From positions 183,393 to 247,392 of the forward strand of contig MNCI01037484.1 in assembly GCA_015680685.1 (NCBI GenBank): 64,000 nt of DNA, given 5' to 3'. Both the position numbers and the translations under genes were made by a program. Source of the DNA: Gnetum montanum. Lineage: Eukaryota; Streptophyta; Gnetopsida; Gnetales; Gnetaceae. Below are positions 11,921 through 22,984 of the stretch, one piece after another. Numbering within the stretch: position 1 is the stretch's first letter; every line of letters begins with the position of its first letter. The notes under the pieces are model-generated. The model did not search any database and was not told the DNA's origin. It saw only the letters and a program-made list of their open reading frames with translations.

Positions 11921-12651
11921 TCCCAGCTTTTGATGTTTTAGGGGTTCAAAAAAAATTGGGTTGAAAAATTTGAAGTAGGTTAGCAAGCTTGAGCATTTTA
12001 ACATTTTTGGATGTACAAAAATTCAAAGGCATACTAGTGAGCCAAAGAAAGGCAAAAGTTGCATACCACAGTAACTCACCGTAGGACACTGTAGACCACC
12101 ATAGTCCACTACACACCATGGTAGCTAACCTGGTAGGCACAAACACTACAGTATAATGTTGGTCTTTATGGCCAAACACCCCCAAGACTATGAATATGTT
12201 ATCCACTATGCTTGTTGTACATCACATACCTCCTCATCCCTTCTAGAGGTAACTATGCTAAACCCTAGTGGGGGTGGTCTTCCATTCTCTCTCACTCTCT
12301 TTCTTTGCATTTTTAGCATTTTTACTTGAATTTTCAACACTTTACTTTCATTTTCCAGTGTTTTCACTTATAGTCATGCTTGGGCAACAATCTCTGCACA
12401 TTGGCACCTTTGTTTTTGGTGAAACTTTTGATTATGCTCGCATCCTCTATTACTGTTAACATCACAAACATTGCTCAACACTTAGCATCACTTAGCATTT
12501 GCATTCATAAGTCCTTTTTCAATCGACAAGATCATTCAAGGCATCCCACCTTCACCTCTAGTAGGCCCTCACACAGACTTGGGGTTAGGACTTTGTGCCT
12601 GTGGATCCCTTGGTGTTCTAGCCATTGATGTTTTTAGTCGCTATAATTTTT

Positions 12652-12670
12652 TGGTGCTAGAAGGTGGGTC
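12652..12670 (+). promoter_or_regulatory. Primer binding site, element A
   Basis: TGGTGCTAGAAGGTGGG lies six bases after the LTR end, in the same place as TGGCTCTAGAAGGAGGG in element B. The primer tRNA is not identified. Confidence 0.55.
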
Positions 12671-13089
12671 AGATCATTTTCCTCTCTCAAAATCCTTTCA
12701 TGGTTATATCACATACTCTCTACATCATTGTTGCTAGCTTTGGGCTAGCATAGATCCAACACCCTTGTGGACTTGCTACATGTGCAATATTAGCTGGATC
12801 TTAGGCAAACACAGGTGTTGTCTACTAATCGATTGGTGTACACTAGACCCCGTCGTCAGTTCCCCTAGAATCCCACATAGCAACCTTAGAGCATCCATTT
12901 CCATAGTTAGCTAAATTTTGGGCACTTAGTAGAAAGTGTAGTTAGCTCTTAGCATAGAGAGTGTAGTCTCTAGAGTTAGCCATTTCTTTTGCATTTTTCA
13001 AACTTAGCCATTTTACTGTAGTTTTTAAGCTTAGCCATTTTTCTATAGTTTCTAGACTTAGCAATTTGTTTGCAACTTTTAACCCACAC

Positions 13090-15705
13090 ATGAGTTCTAA
13101 ACAACATTTAACATTAATTTTGAGCACACTCATTGTCCTACCCACCCAACAAGAAAATAGGATTGAGCACCTTGCTAGTCCTACCATGGCAAAGCCAAGG
13201 CAATCCCTTAGGTTGTGTGGCCAAGACCCCAAGTATACTATGCTAAATGATGAACAATATAACTTCATCTATGTGAAGATCCAAGAAGGTCTATTTGTAG
13301 ACCACTTGGACATGGAAGTGAAGCTAGGTTATGAGCTTGTCCACTGAAATGGATAGGAGTATATCCCCTTCCTCATTGACTTCATCCTACTCACTAAATC
13401 CTACCGATAATACTTGCCTAGCTCATTCAAAAAAGTGAGTATGAATTAGGGATAGATTATAAGGAACCCCTACAAAAAGAGCGGGATGAGTTTGAAGCTC
13501 ATTCCAAGAATGAGGACTCCTTCCACACTATGTCTTAGTAAGCAACCCTAGGTTTGGCCCTCTTATAGTCTTGACATCATCTTCTAGATTAATGCCTATG
13601 ATAGCAATGCACCAAATGTAGCATACCCATCAAGATGCAGTCCCTTCCATTAACCTACCCTTCATGGCATTGTCACAACCTGTTCATCCATTCCTACCAA
13701 TAGAAATTATGCTTGCTCAAATTTACGTTCACACAATGCATGTCTCCTAGCCCCAAATGACTTAGGCACATTATGTCCTACCTGTTTCATCAACACCCTC
13801 AGTAGTGGTTCAACCCATGCATGCATGGCATGCCCTAGTCACTAGGCCCATAGCACATCACATAGTAAGCACCTTGTGTGGTCATACAACTTGCAACTAG
13901 GTCATGAACCATGCAACCAGCATAGCAAGTAGCACAATTGGTGTAGCATGCTACTACATCCCAAAACTTAGATTAAGCATTCCAGTTGATCCAAACCTTA
14001 ATAGATGAGGTTAAGTGACTCAAGGTTGCCTCCTCTAAAATAGTTCATGTGGTGGACTTCTACCAAGATGATCCCATAAGTCTTGTTGTCACACCACTAA
14101 CTCTCCCAACTAGGATCCTACTGACACACTTCACCAAGTACAATGGTGAAGGGGACCCCAATGCACACCTTGTGACATTCAAGTCTAAGTGCCTACTACT
14201 ATAGGTGTGGCCACATGCCATCATACATGCTTTCACCATGTCACTCACCAGAAAGACACTAGATTGCTACCGAGCATTACCTAGGGGCTCTATCTCCTCT
14301 TTGGAGGATCTTCTAAGCCAATTTTTCATGCACATCAAGTACAACTTGAAGCCTGAAACCACCCTTAACTAGTTAATGTAGATTAAGTAGGGCCATCTAG
14401 AGCTTATGCAAAAATTTATCTAATGTTGGAGCACATCCTTGAATGAAATTCAAGAGCCGATAGCAAAGATGCACCTCCTGGCCATCTTCAAGGGTGTAGT
14501 TAATGACTTCATTAAGTTGAAAATGTACTACCTATTCTCACAGTCTCTTAGCCAAGCCTTTTCTCAAACAAGATCATATAGGATCCAATGGAAGCCAATA
14601 AGGACATGGCCTACATGACCTATAAGAACCTACATGCTAAGAAGGACAAGGACAAGGGGAAGAAAAGTGAAACCATGGAAACTATGGCTAAAGAGGCCAA
14701 AATGACTAACTTGAGGCCAATGGCTAGGCCACCCAAGGCCCCAACCAACAAAAAAATTACTAGCCCTAGCACAATAACTAACTAGCCTATGTCATTGGTG
14801 GTCACAACAAAAGTGGCTCCAAGGCCTAACTTTGAGTGAAAGGGTCGCTCAAAGTACACCCCACTACCGTTAAAACCTTTGAAACTGTTGGACCAACTAT
14901 TGAAGGCTAGACCTATCTAGTATAAGAAAATGTTTAAAGAAGCTTCCAAAAGGCATGATAGATATTATGAGCTCCTGAGGATCCCTACCTCGGTAGCCCC
15001 GAATTTGCCTTGGGTATCGAAACACTTTAGGCTAGATTGGTTTTGTCACTACCAGCAGTTGCCTAGTCACAATACTAACTTTTGCATGGCCTTGTAAGAT
15101 GACCTTGAAAGAATGATTAATTAAGACAAGTTGGTACTTGATGTTACCAACCCAATTAGGCCTCAAAACCAATCTATGAGGGTGGATAAGGACCCTCTAA
15201 ATGTTGATAATGTAGGCTATGTCAACAACTTAGAATCGGCACAACAACCATTTGTTGTTTGGGTGCCTTCTGATAGTGCAAGGATCCCCTTGACCCCTAT
15301 CGGTTTGAGGTGTTCTTTCATTGTCAAAGTGCCACCCCAAGCACCTATAATGCCCTTCATATTAGGGTCCCATCCCATGTTGCATCAACAATAACAACCC
15401 AGCCACCCTTCGTGGTCAGGGTGCCATAGCATGCTAGCTCCTCACCTACCCAGAGTCTAGTAATGGGCAACACATTAATTCCTTTCCATCCAAGGGGCAA
15501 TCCTACTGGAAACACTAACAAACCCTCTAGGTTGCAACCTGGGAGGCCCAACGAGTGTCTCATGGATAGGATGATCACACAACATCAAGAGCAAAGAGTG
15601 CTTAGTCTGATAAAGTTGGTACCCCTATCTACAGTTCCCATGGACAAAATAATTGAAGAGGCTATCACTAGCAACCTACAACCAAGAATTGAGGCCCCTA
15701 AGTAG
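13090..15705 (+). pseudogene. gag: Element A gag, decayed
   Basis: Capsid/nucleocapsid polyprotein, homologous along its length to element B gag. Landmarks in order: EQYNFIYVKIQ near 13250 (B: EEYNFICVKIQ), FTKYNGEGDP near 14130, LDCYRALPRGSISSLEDLL near 14260 (the retrotransposon gag domain), YNLKPETT near 14340, and a Cys/His knuckle with FCHYQQL and FCMAL near 15040-15090. The reading frame changes several times and many TAG codons sit at Gln positions, so it is not functional. From 15463 the frame runs on through the protease, which shows that gag and pro formed one polyprotein. Confidence 0.8.
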
Positions 15706-16644
15706 GCCAAGAAAACCAAGCCCAAGTCCCCTTTGCAAGAGATCTATCTCTTAGGATGTATGAAGTTCAAGGCCAACAAAAAAACCAATGGAAAAGACTT
15801 TGTAGATGCATTAGCCCAGGTTAAGCAAGTGCTAAAGTAGAAGGATAAAATGCTAAGCCTCTATTACCTACCTATGACCTCATGTACCCACTGCAAAGTG
15901 CTAGTATAGATGTTGACCTTCATTCTTTTCATGGAGGACATCCTAGTATATGAGCATTCCATCCATGCTATGATGTTGCCTCCTGTGTCACAAGAATCAA
16001 GCTCAACACCCCTCACATTTTATGATGAGGCAATTAAGGTCAATGTTGAAAATGGTGAGTTCATAATAGCCCCAATTTTCATTACTATATGTGTTGGAAA
16101 ATGTAAGATTCAGAGGGTGCACATCAATGATGGGGGAGCAACAAACGTTATCCCATACACTGTCGTCTATATGTTAAACCTTGTAGACCAAATCAAGCCA
16201 ACAAAAACCAAGTGTGTAAAATCCTTTAACAGGTCATGCATCGTTGTTAGTGGTACTATGATAATAGTCTTCATGGCAAGGGAGAAATTCCCCATCACCA
16301 CTGAGTTCATCATTATAGAGGAGATGCCAGGATTTAACTTGATATTAGGTAGGCCTTGGTTGGCCCAGCTATGGGCCATCTCCTCCTCCATCCATAAGGA
16401 AATCCACCTTCCATACAAAGGTGGTGAAGTTATCATCCACAGTGATAACACAACCCCTCTAGCCATTAACAACATAGATATGGAGCAAGGGTCAGAGGTG
16501 AAATTTCCTAATGATGCATTCACAGCAAAGGATGAGGACGAAGCGTGTGAGGTAGACCTACTTGAAAGGATAGAAGAAGCCAATGGTTTATCAAATGACA
16601 TCCTATGGCTAGAATTACCCTTCAACATAGTGAGTGAGGATTAG
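15706..16644 (+). pseudogene. pro: Element A protease region
   Basis: Aspartic protease of the gag-pro polyprotein, in the same frame as the gag end at 15463-15705. The open part runs 15910-16644. The active site reads HINDGGATNVIP, where element B has HVDDGAGTNVIP and element C VHVDDGVVT. The second half has the conserved EMPGFNLILGRPWLA flap region. The catalytic pair is N-D-G, not the usual D-S/T-G. It is followed by a repeat array and not directly by RT. Confidence 0.8.
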
Positions 16645-16984
16645 GGAGACTACTAAATAGTGCCCTCTAGGCCCTATGCACCCCCTAATCCACACTGGGT
16701 TAGGAAGCAACTGCACAACTAAGGTATCCTCTTAGTCTGAAACCGCACTAGGAACCTATCCACTATTCACTTCCCTGCATCCTACATCCTACTTCCCATT
16801 TATATCACATTAGCATTGTAGCATATTATTTGCATTTTGTTTAATTGCTTAGCTTACCATCTACATTGCCTACACATTCAATAGCTTAGTTTACATTTCT
16901 TCCATTGTTGCTTTAATGCCTTCATGCATAAAAACATAAAAAAATGCATAAAAATCATAAAAACTAAAATTACAAAAACAAGGG

Positions 16985-17265
16985 GTTGTAATATACAGCC
17001 TGCCATGGCCATAAACTAGTGATGTGTGGCCTAGAATGGCCTAAAACTACTATTGTTAATCCTACTGACAGGGCTTGGAATGGACTTAAACTACTACTTG
17101 GGCCGAGAATGGCCTTAAAATACCATTGTTAATCCTCTCTTGGTGGCCTTAAATGGCCTAAAACTATCATTGTAGCCTACCTTAAACTAGCATCGGCCCT
17201 CATACTATGGCCTTAATCTAGCATGAGGCTTGCAATGGCCTAGTCACACTATCGTCTTATAATCC
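16985..17265 (+). repeat. GGCCTTAAACTA tandem array after protease, element A
   Basis: About seven degenerate copies of GGCCTGAATGGCCTTAAACTA-like units. It is the same type and position as 52625-52795 in element B and the minus-strand array of element C. Confidence 0.8.
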
Positions 17266-17471
17266 TAACTTAGCGCATTAACTCATTGCGTTATAAGAAT
17301 AGTAAGTGCATAACAAATAACCATAAAAAATAAAAGTTTACACATTACACATGACATATAGCAAGTACATGCACTAGATGTCATATAAATAATAGTACAT
17401 AGCATGAGTAGCATCATGTGGCAAAAATAACAAAAATGCCTAATAGCAGGGGTACATTAGGTCATGCTCAA

Positions 17472-20400
17472 CTAGTGGTGCTAGGTGGAGGTGGAGGTTC
17501 CTCTTCCTCCACTGTGTCACTGGGGTCCATAGCATCTCTTGGTACCATTAGTACGAAAATATGTATTATATAGGCTAACACAAAACATGCAAAAAATAAA
17601 TAAAAAAAACTAACCTGAGAGGATCTTGCATCGGTGTCTTCTAGAGGCAACTTTTCAAGGCCAACCTCCAAGCACTGGAGGATCTTGGTCTTGGAAAGCT
17701 ATATCCAATCCTCCTAGCCAAAGTCAATCCCTGCAATGGTCTTGCCTTTGTCCATGGAGGTCCATGCGAGTGCCTTCATTGATAAGGTAGCAAAAGAAGC
17801 CTCTCCAGGAGGGATGTTAATCTTCCTTTCAGAAGAGCCACTCACCACCATATGCCACATGGACAACTCATACGCCTACCTCTTGCCAGACGCCTAAAGA
17901 AACATCTTGAGGCACTGATGTTTGGTGGACTCCTCTTTGTACCATTGTAGGTATGCATCATGCTCATGCTTATATTGGTGCTTATGGTTCTTTTGACTTT
18001 GGCCCCACCAGTAGACCTTTGTGTTGTAATTTTTCCAATCTTAATTCTTTTGGGCAAGTAGTTCCATTTACAGTCATTGCTTAATCATCTCTCATGTGGC
18101 CTCATTCTTACCTTTGAGTGCTATCTAGTATTAAATGTACTTTATCGAAGAGGTACACCAAGCGTTGTCTCCCTGAGCTCTAGTTGCAAAAAAATCATAT
18201 CTTGATTAAAGATCATTAATCTTCATATCCTAGCTAGCCACTCTATCCTACAACTCATGCACGCATTTCCAAAGGTGCTCATTCAAGAACTTGCAGACCC
18301 ATAATGCCTTCACACAAAAAAGTACACATTTGTTCGATGCCTTGTATATGTGAGAAGACACCTAATCAACCTCAAGAGGAAGGTTAGGGAGGGCATCCAC
18401 CCTGGCCATGTTGCTTGGATCCCACCAAAGCTTAGGGCCTTTAGGCATGCAACAAGTAATTAATCTTAGCCAATAACTAAGCATACAAGAAATAGAGCAA
18501 CATAGCAAAACAATATTGCACATATCAAGCTTGGGATTTTCCTACTGCAAGTAGTCTACCATGTCCTTAACAATGCCTTCCATGAAGGTGAATTTATTGG
18601 GCACATCTACCCATGGCTCCATGAGGTAGGTAGATGTGGAACCAATGGTAGGGACATTTTATGCTATAACATAATGATGTAATTAGCATATAACTGAAAA
18701 ACTAAATATGTTAGAGCAAGCAAGTAATGACAGATGGCAATCCAAGATAGCTACCTAGCAAGCCCTTAGGCGTGAGTGTAAGGGGTTCACCTAGCTACAC
18801 ACCATCGAAGAAGTTATCAAAATCACCTCCATCAGGGTGGGACAATTCCTCTTCCTCCAATTGTTAGAGGATCTTTGTTACCTTAGGTAACTCATCCCCA
18901 TGAGCCTCCCCCTCCTCATCTTGAGGGTGTGCTTCTTCTGCTATCACTCTAGCCATTGGTCTAGTAGCCATCTCTCCTATCTCTCTATAATTAACAAATA
19001 CATACATAGCATGCATAGCATATTAGTACACATATACACATAAAAGAAAATATAAAAATATCAATATACTTAAAAATACAATTTTGCATTTGGAAAATTT
19101 GCAAATACTAACTTGCAACCTCCGTGTGCAAGCTTTGAAGCCCAATATAGATCTTTTTGCTACTTGGCCTTCCAACCTCAGGGGAAGCCTCCTTTGTAGG
19201 ATGTGGCCTCTTAATCTTAACCTTAGATGGTCCCACCATCTCTACAATATAGCTATCCACCTTTGTCACCTCCTCAGAGATAACTAAAGGACCCTCACTC
19301 CCACTATCACGTGAGTAATGTGATTGTCCCATGGGACCCTTACTCGTTATGGATAACAACTCATTAATTTCCTTTGGGGGGTCTTGCATGTGCATGTTCA
19401 TGAACATGTGCTTAATCCATGGCTTGAACAACTACTCATGGTCCTGCACAACCCATCATCCACCATTGTGCACAACCAAAAGCTTCACAAACCTTCATAG
19501 GTATCCTACAAAGAATGTGAAGTGGACATGGGACCTCGCTTGGAGGTTAAATCGTAGCCTAGAGATCTCCACATGCAAGCTAGAGGCAATATAGATGGCC
19601 CAATTGAACCTCATACCCTTCAGCAGCGCCTCCTTCATCACCTGTGCTTGCTCCACCACAAGGATCTTTCCTTGGGAGAGAAACTTTGGAAAGGCATAAG
19701 TGCGAAAAAGAGGGTAAAGCTCCCATACCTCAAGCACAAACACATCATTAATTGGTATGCCCTTATGAGATCAGGTGGCCCCCAACTAGTCCTTGATCTC
19801 CCCTCTATAGTCCACCTCCCTACTAGCCTTATGGACTATCATCAAGTCATCAGTGAGAAGACCAAAGAGGTTAGCAAAGAAGGCCTCACTGAGGTCAAGC
19901 ACTACAGTCACACTACGCACTCAAGTGACAAATTGCCTGATATTGTTTCTAAAGAAGTCAATGATGGTGACCATCTTAGCCATGAGGATACTAGGGCTAA
20001 GGGAAAAAAATAGGTCCATCAACCCTACATGTGTGAGCCTAGCTATCAATGCATTTGAGGCCTTATGGCACAACTAGTGTCGCACATCCTCCACATCACC
20101 ATACTTCATGATGAGGATGGCCTTTGTGTGGCCTGCAGTGATCATTGTTACCTTATGTGAGGCAATTGCCACTACAAAAAAGGCAAAACAATGTTAGCAT
20201 CATGCAAAGGAAAAATAATAGGCATACACAAGCAACCACATAAGCCAAAACATAGATGCATATGTGGCACAAATGGGGTGTGAGATGGAGGTGGCACTAC
20301 AAGCATCTCCTTGGTGTTAAGCTCACTGATAGCCCACTCCTCATCCAACCAACCATGAGTCTTGCACCACTCATATGCCTTTAGGAATTGGGTAGGGTAG

Positions 20401-21068
20401 ACCTCCAGATTGGATCCCACCTACTTAAGCACAGCTTTCCAAACATTTGAGCTAGATGAGAACACCTCCAAAGTAGTATGAGTTAAGGCTAGAGCATCCA
20501 CCTCATCATGTAGGCTCTCTTCGTTAATTGTAAACCTGACATTAGTCATGAGCGATTAGCAATCTAACATGAGCAAGTAGCAAAAACAAAATGCAAAAAT
20601 GGTAAATGCACTTTCCCTCAAGTATAGTAGATCATTCTAGGTGGGTTTTGAAATAACATGTGCACTTGCAACTCAATGAAAATGGTGTTGCTCTTGTTGT
20701 AGTAACCAAACCCCATCATGTGCCATATCTTGGATAGGTGCCGAGCACTCCTAGGACCTCTACCCAAACCACCTACCCCATCATCGCTAGCAGTAGGCTC
20801 ATTTGACATGAACATTAAGATGTCCTAGTTAGCCTCAGGCAGTAATGTCTTAGTGATGGCACTAATAGCCTTCACCACCAGGTGTGACCACATGATCATA
20901 CTAAACTACTGTAATAGGAACTCTAGGAACTCATGAGCCCCTAGCCAAAACTAGACCACCTGATGGTCCACCTACATATCTAGTGAAGGCATGTTAGGGA
21001 CAAGTTCACTTAGGCAACATACGATGCCCAAGAGCTCCACCACAATCGGAACAGGCTTCAACAACACC
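17472..21068 (-). pseudogene. Element A copy of the antisense multi-exon gene (HAD-like)
   Basis: Older copy of the antisense gene described at 52982-57143. Exon 2 (21068-20616) shows PVPIVVELLGIVCC, GAHEFLEFLLQ, FSMIMWSHL, LSKIWHMMGF and YYNKSNTIFIELQV, then NPPRMIYY; this matches the FCP1/NIF-like HAD domain better than the element B copy does. Exon 3 starts at 20536 after an intact CAG acceptor and contains YPTQFLKAYEW and GWLDEEW. Exon 4 (about 20085-19090) has YPLFRTYAFPKFLSQGK and RFNWAIYIA, with Trp where B has a stop. Exon 6 has NKFTFMEGIVKDM (near 18580). Exon 7 ends at 17615 (GLEKLPL...SSQ) and exon 8 encodes an acidic tail (DTVEEEEPPPPP). Several splice sites are mutated. Exon 1 was not recognised. 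Confidence 0.75.
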
Positions 21069-21349
21069 CTACAACCACCAAGTAATAAGAAAAGTGTTAG
21101 TATACATACATAGATACAAATTTTGACATTAAATAATTAAGATAAGTTAGCAAAATTAACATAATAAAATATACGCTAGCAAAAAATTCTTGATTTTGGA
21201 AATTCCCTCTAGGACCCCGTGGGTATAGGATGTCAACCAACTCATTTGATGTGCTTGGTACTCACTAGGATATAGCATGTTTGCATAGGCTTAGCATTCC
21301 ATTTCACTAGTTTAGCATCATGCATGATTTACAAAGATTTTGGTAATTT

Positions 21350-22640
21350 TTTCTAACTCTAGAATGCCTCAGTGGAGAGCATAGTCTAGAAAAATGACAA
21401 AAATTTTCTAACTCTAGACTACTTCAGTGGAGAGCGTAGTCCAAAACTATGAATTTTTCTAATTTCCAACTATGCTTTCTATAGAGTGTAGTCTCAAAAA
21501 ATGGATTTTTGGGGAAGACATATTTTTTTAGACATTGGGAATCAATTGTGTCTCCAAGGTATGGCAAGCATAGTACTCACTACAGCAATAGAGAGCATAG
21601 TCTTGGTTGCCACCTAACCACCCTCTGTGTGCCACATCCTACTTTGGCACCATGTGCTGCATCCATCGTGCCCTGCACCTACTATGACACCATGTGCCAT
21701 GCCTGCACCCTATCACACCCTACCCCCTCTCCCTTCACAACTATCATTGAGCACCAAACAAATGTTTCAAAAAATAGGAACATAGAAAACATGCCCTAGC
21801 GCCAAGAGCCCTCACCACCCCTAGAGCCCTTGTAGCTGTGTTGCGAGATGCAACCATCTCACAACCCTCACAATGCACACCATCCTTGGCCTCTTCCCAC
21901 CCCATTTCAAAAATGAAAAAATTCAAAAGAAAATTTTTTCTCCAAAACCTTGTAGTGCCCTATGCCCCATAGAAGGCTACCCTTGTCCATCATCAAAAAA
22001 CCCACTGTGCCTACCCAGTTTGCCTACGCCCTAGCCTGCCTACAAAATTAGACCCCATGGTCACATCATAATGGCAAGAAAGCAAATGAAAATGGATGAA
22101 AAAAATGTAGTAATGTGGATCAAAACCCTTCCTATGGCCATGCACACCCTCTCTACCACTACCATGGTAGAAGCCATGCACAGTGGTGGTGGCCCTTGCC
22201 ATGACAGTGCACATCAAAACACTATGCCCCAAAGCCCAAACCCTCACTAACAAAATGGCATAATAAATGATAAAAATAAACAAAGGGGAGAGTGTAGTTG
22301 GGATACCTAGCTGACATCGATGACCTCCTCTCCTCCATGCATACTTGTGGCAAGTAGCACAATGCTCATTCCTCCTTGTCCATGTTCACCGGTCCTGGGT
22401 GTAGGCATCCACTTTGGCTTGTCATTGTTCCAACTATGCTCTCCACTGGTAACATGCAATAGAAATGGCAATGGAAAGATTACACTCTAGATGTCATGTT
22501 TGAAAACAAGAAAATGACAACTTACCCATAGTAAAAAATGCACCTATATACCCTCCTAGGTCATTTAATGACCTATCAACCGAAGACTACACTCCATGTT
22601 TAGCTAAACTTTTCAACTTTTGGATGAGAGCATAGTCACC
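21350..22640 (-). repeat. LTR-type hairpin motifs upstream of the antisense gene, element A
   Basis: Inverted copies of the U3 hairpin words (GTGGAGAGCATAGTC near 21372, 21430 and 21590; CTATGCTCTCCACTGG near 22436; related words near 22570-22640). Read on the minus strand, they lie upstream of the antisense gene and in the same relative orientation as in the LTR. About 1.3 kb of this region has no equivalent in element B. Confidence 0.6.
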
Positions 22641-22744
22641 CATATGTAGCCAAAATTTTCAAGTTTTTGTCACCTAGTGAACATCCGAGCTAATTTCACC
22701 TCAAAAACACAACTAACCTTCCCTGAAATGGCATGACTGATACA

Positions 22745-22812
22745 TTTATAGTTTGCTAAGACCTAAAACTAGCATGCATGGCCTACCAAGGCCTAAAATC
22801 GACACGAACATG
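22745..22812 (+). repeat. Short CCTAAAACTAGC repeat between antisense gene and RT, element A
   Basis: Two to three degenerate units (GACCTAAAACTAGCATGC, GGCCTACCAAGGCCTAAAA) of the same type as the arrays after protease and after integrase. Confidence 0.6.
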
Positions 22813-22984
22813 CTTACCTTCCTCAATATCCCACATGCACACTTAAGTAAATTTCACCCACATGTAAACTTAAATAAATTTCATCTCGTTGCTTTTTCTT
22901 CATTTTCACATATTCATTTTATTAAAATAGGTGTTACTTAATTTTTTTCTAGTTCATTTTTGTAAGAACATGACATGGCTATGC

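Larger units (their letters stand above)
10867..12645 (+). repeat. Element A 5' LTR
   Basis: Begins TGAAACACC and ends CTATA, where CTACA is expected and kept in the 3' copy. Aligns over its whole length with 28123-29894. Carries the hairpin repeats at about 10960-11520, an 18-base T run near 11344 and a TATA box at 11913. Confidence 0.85.
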
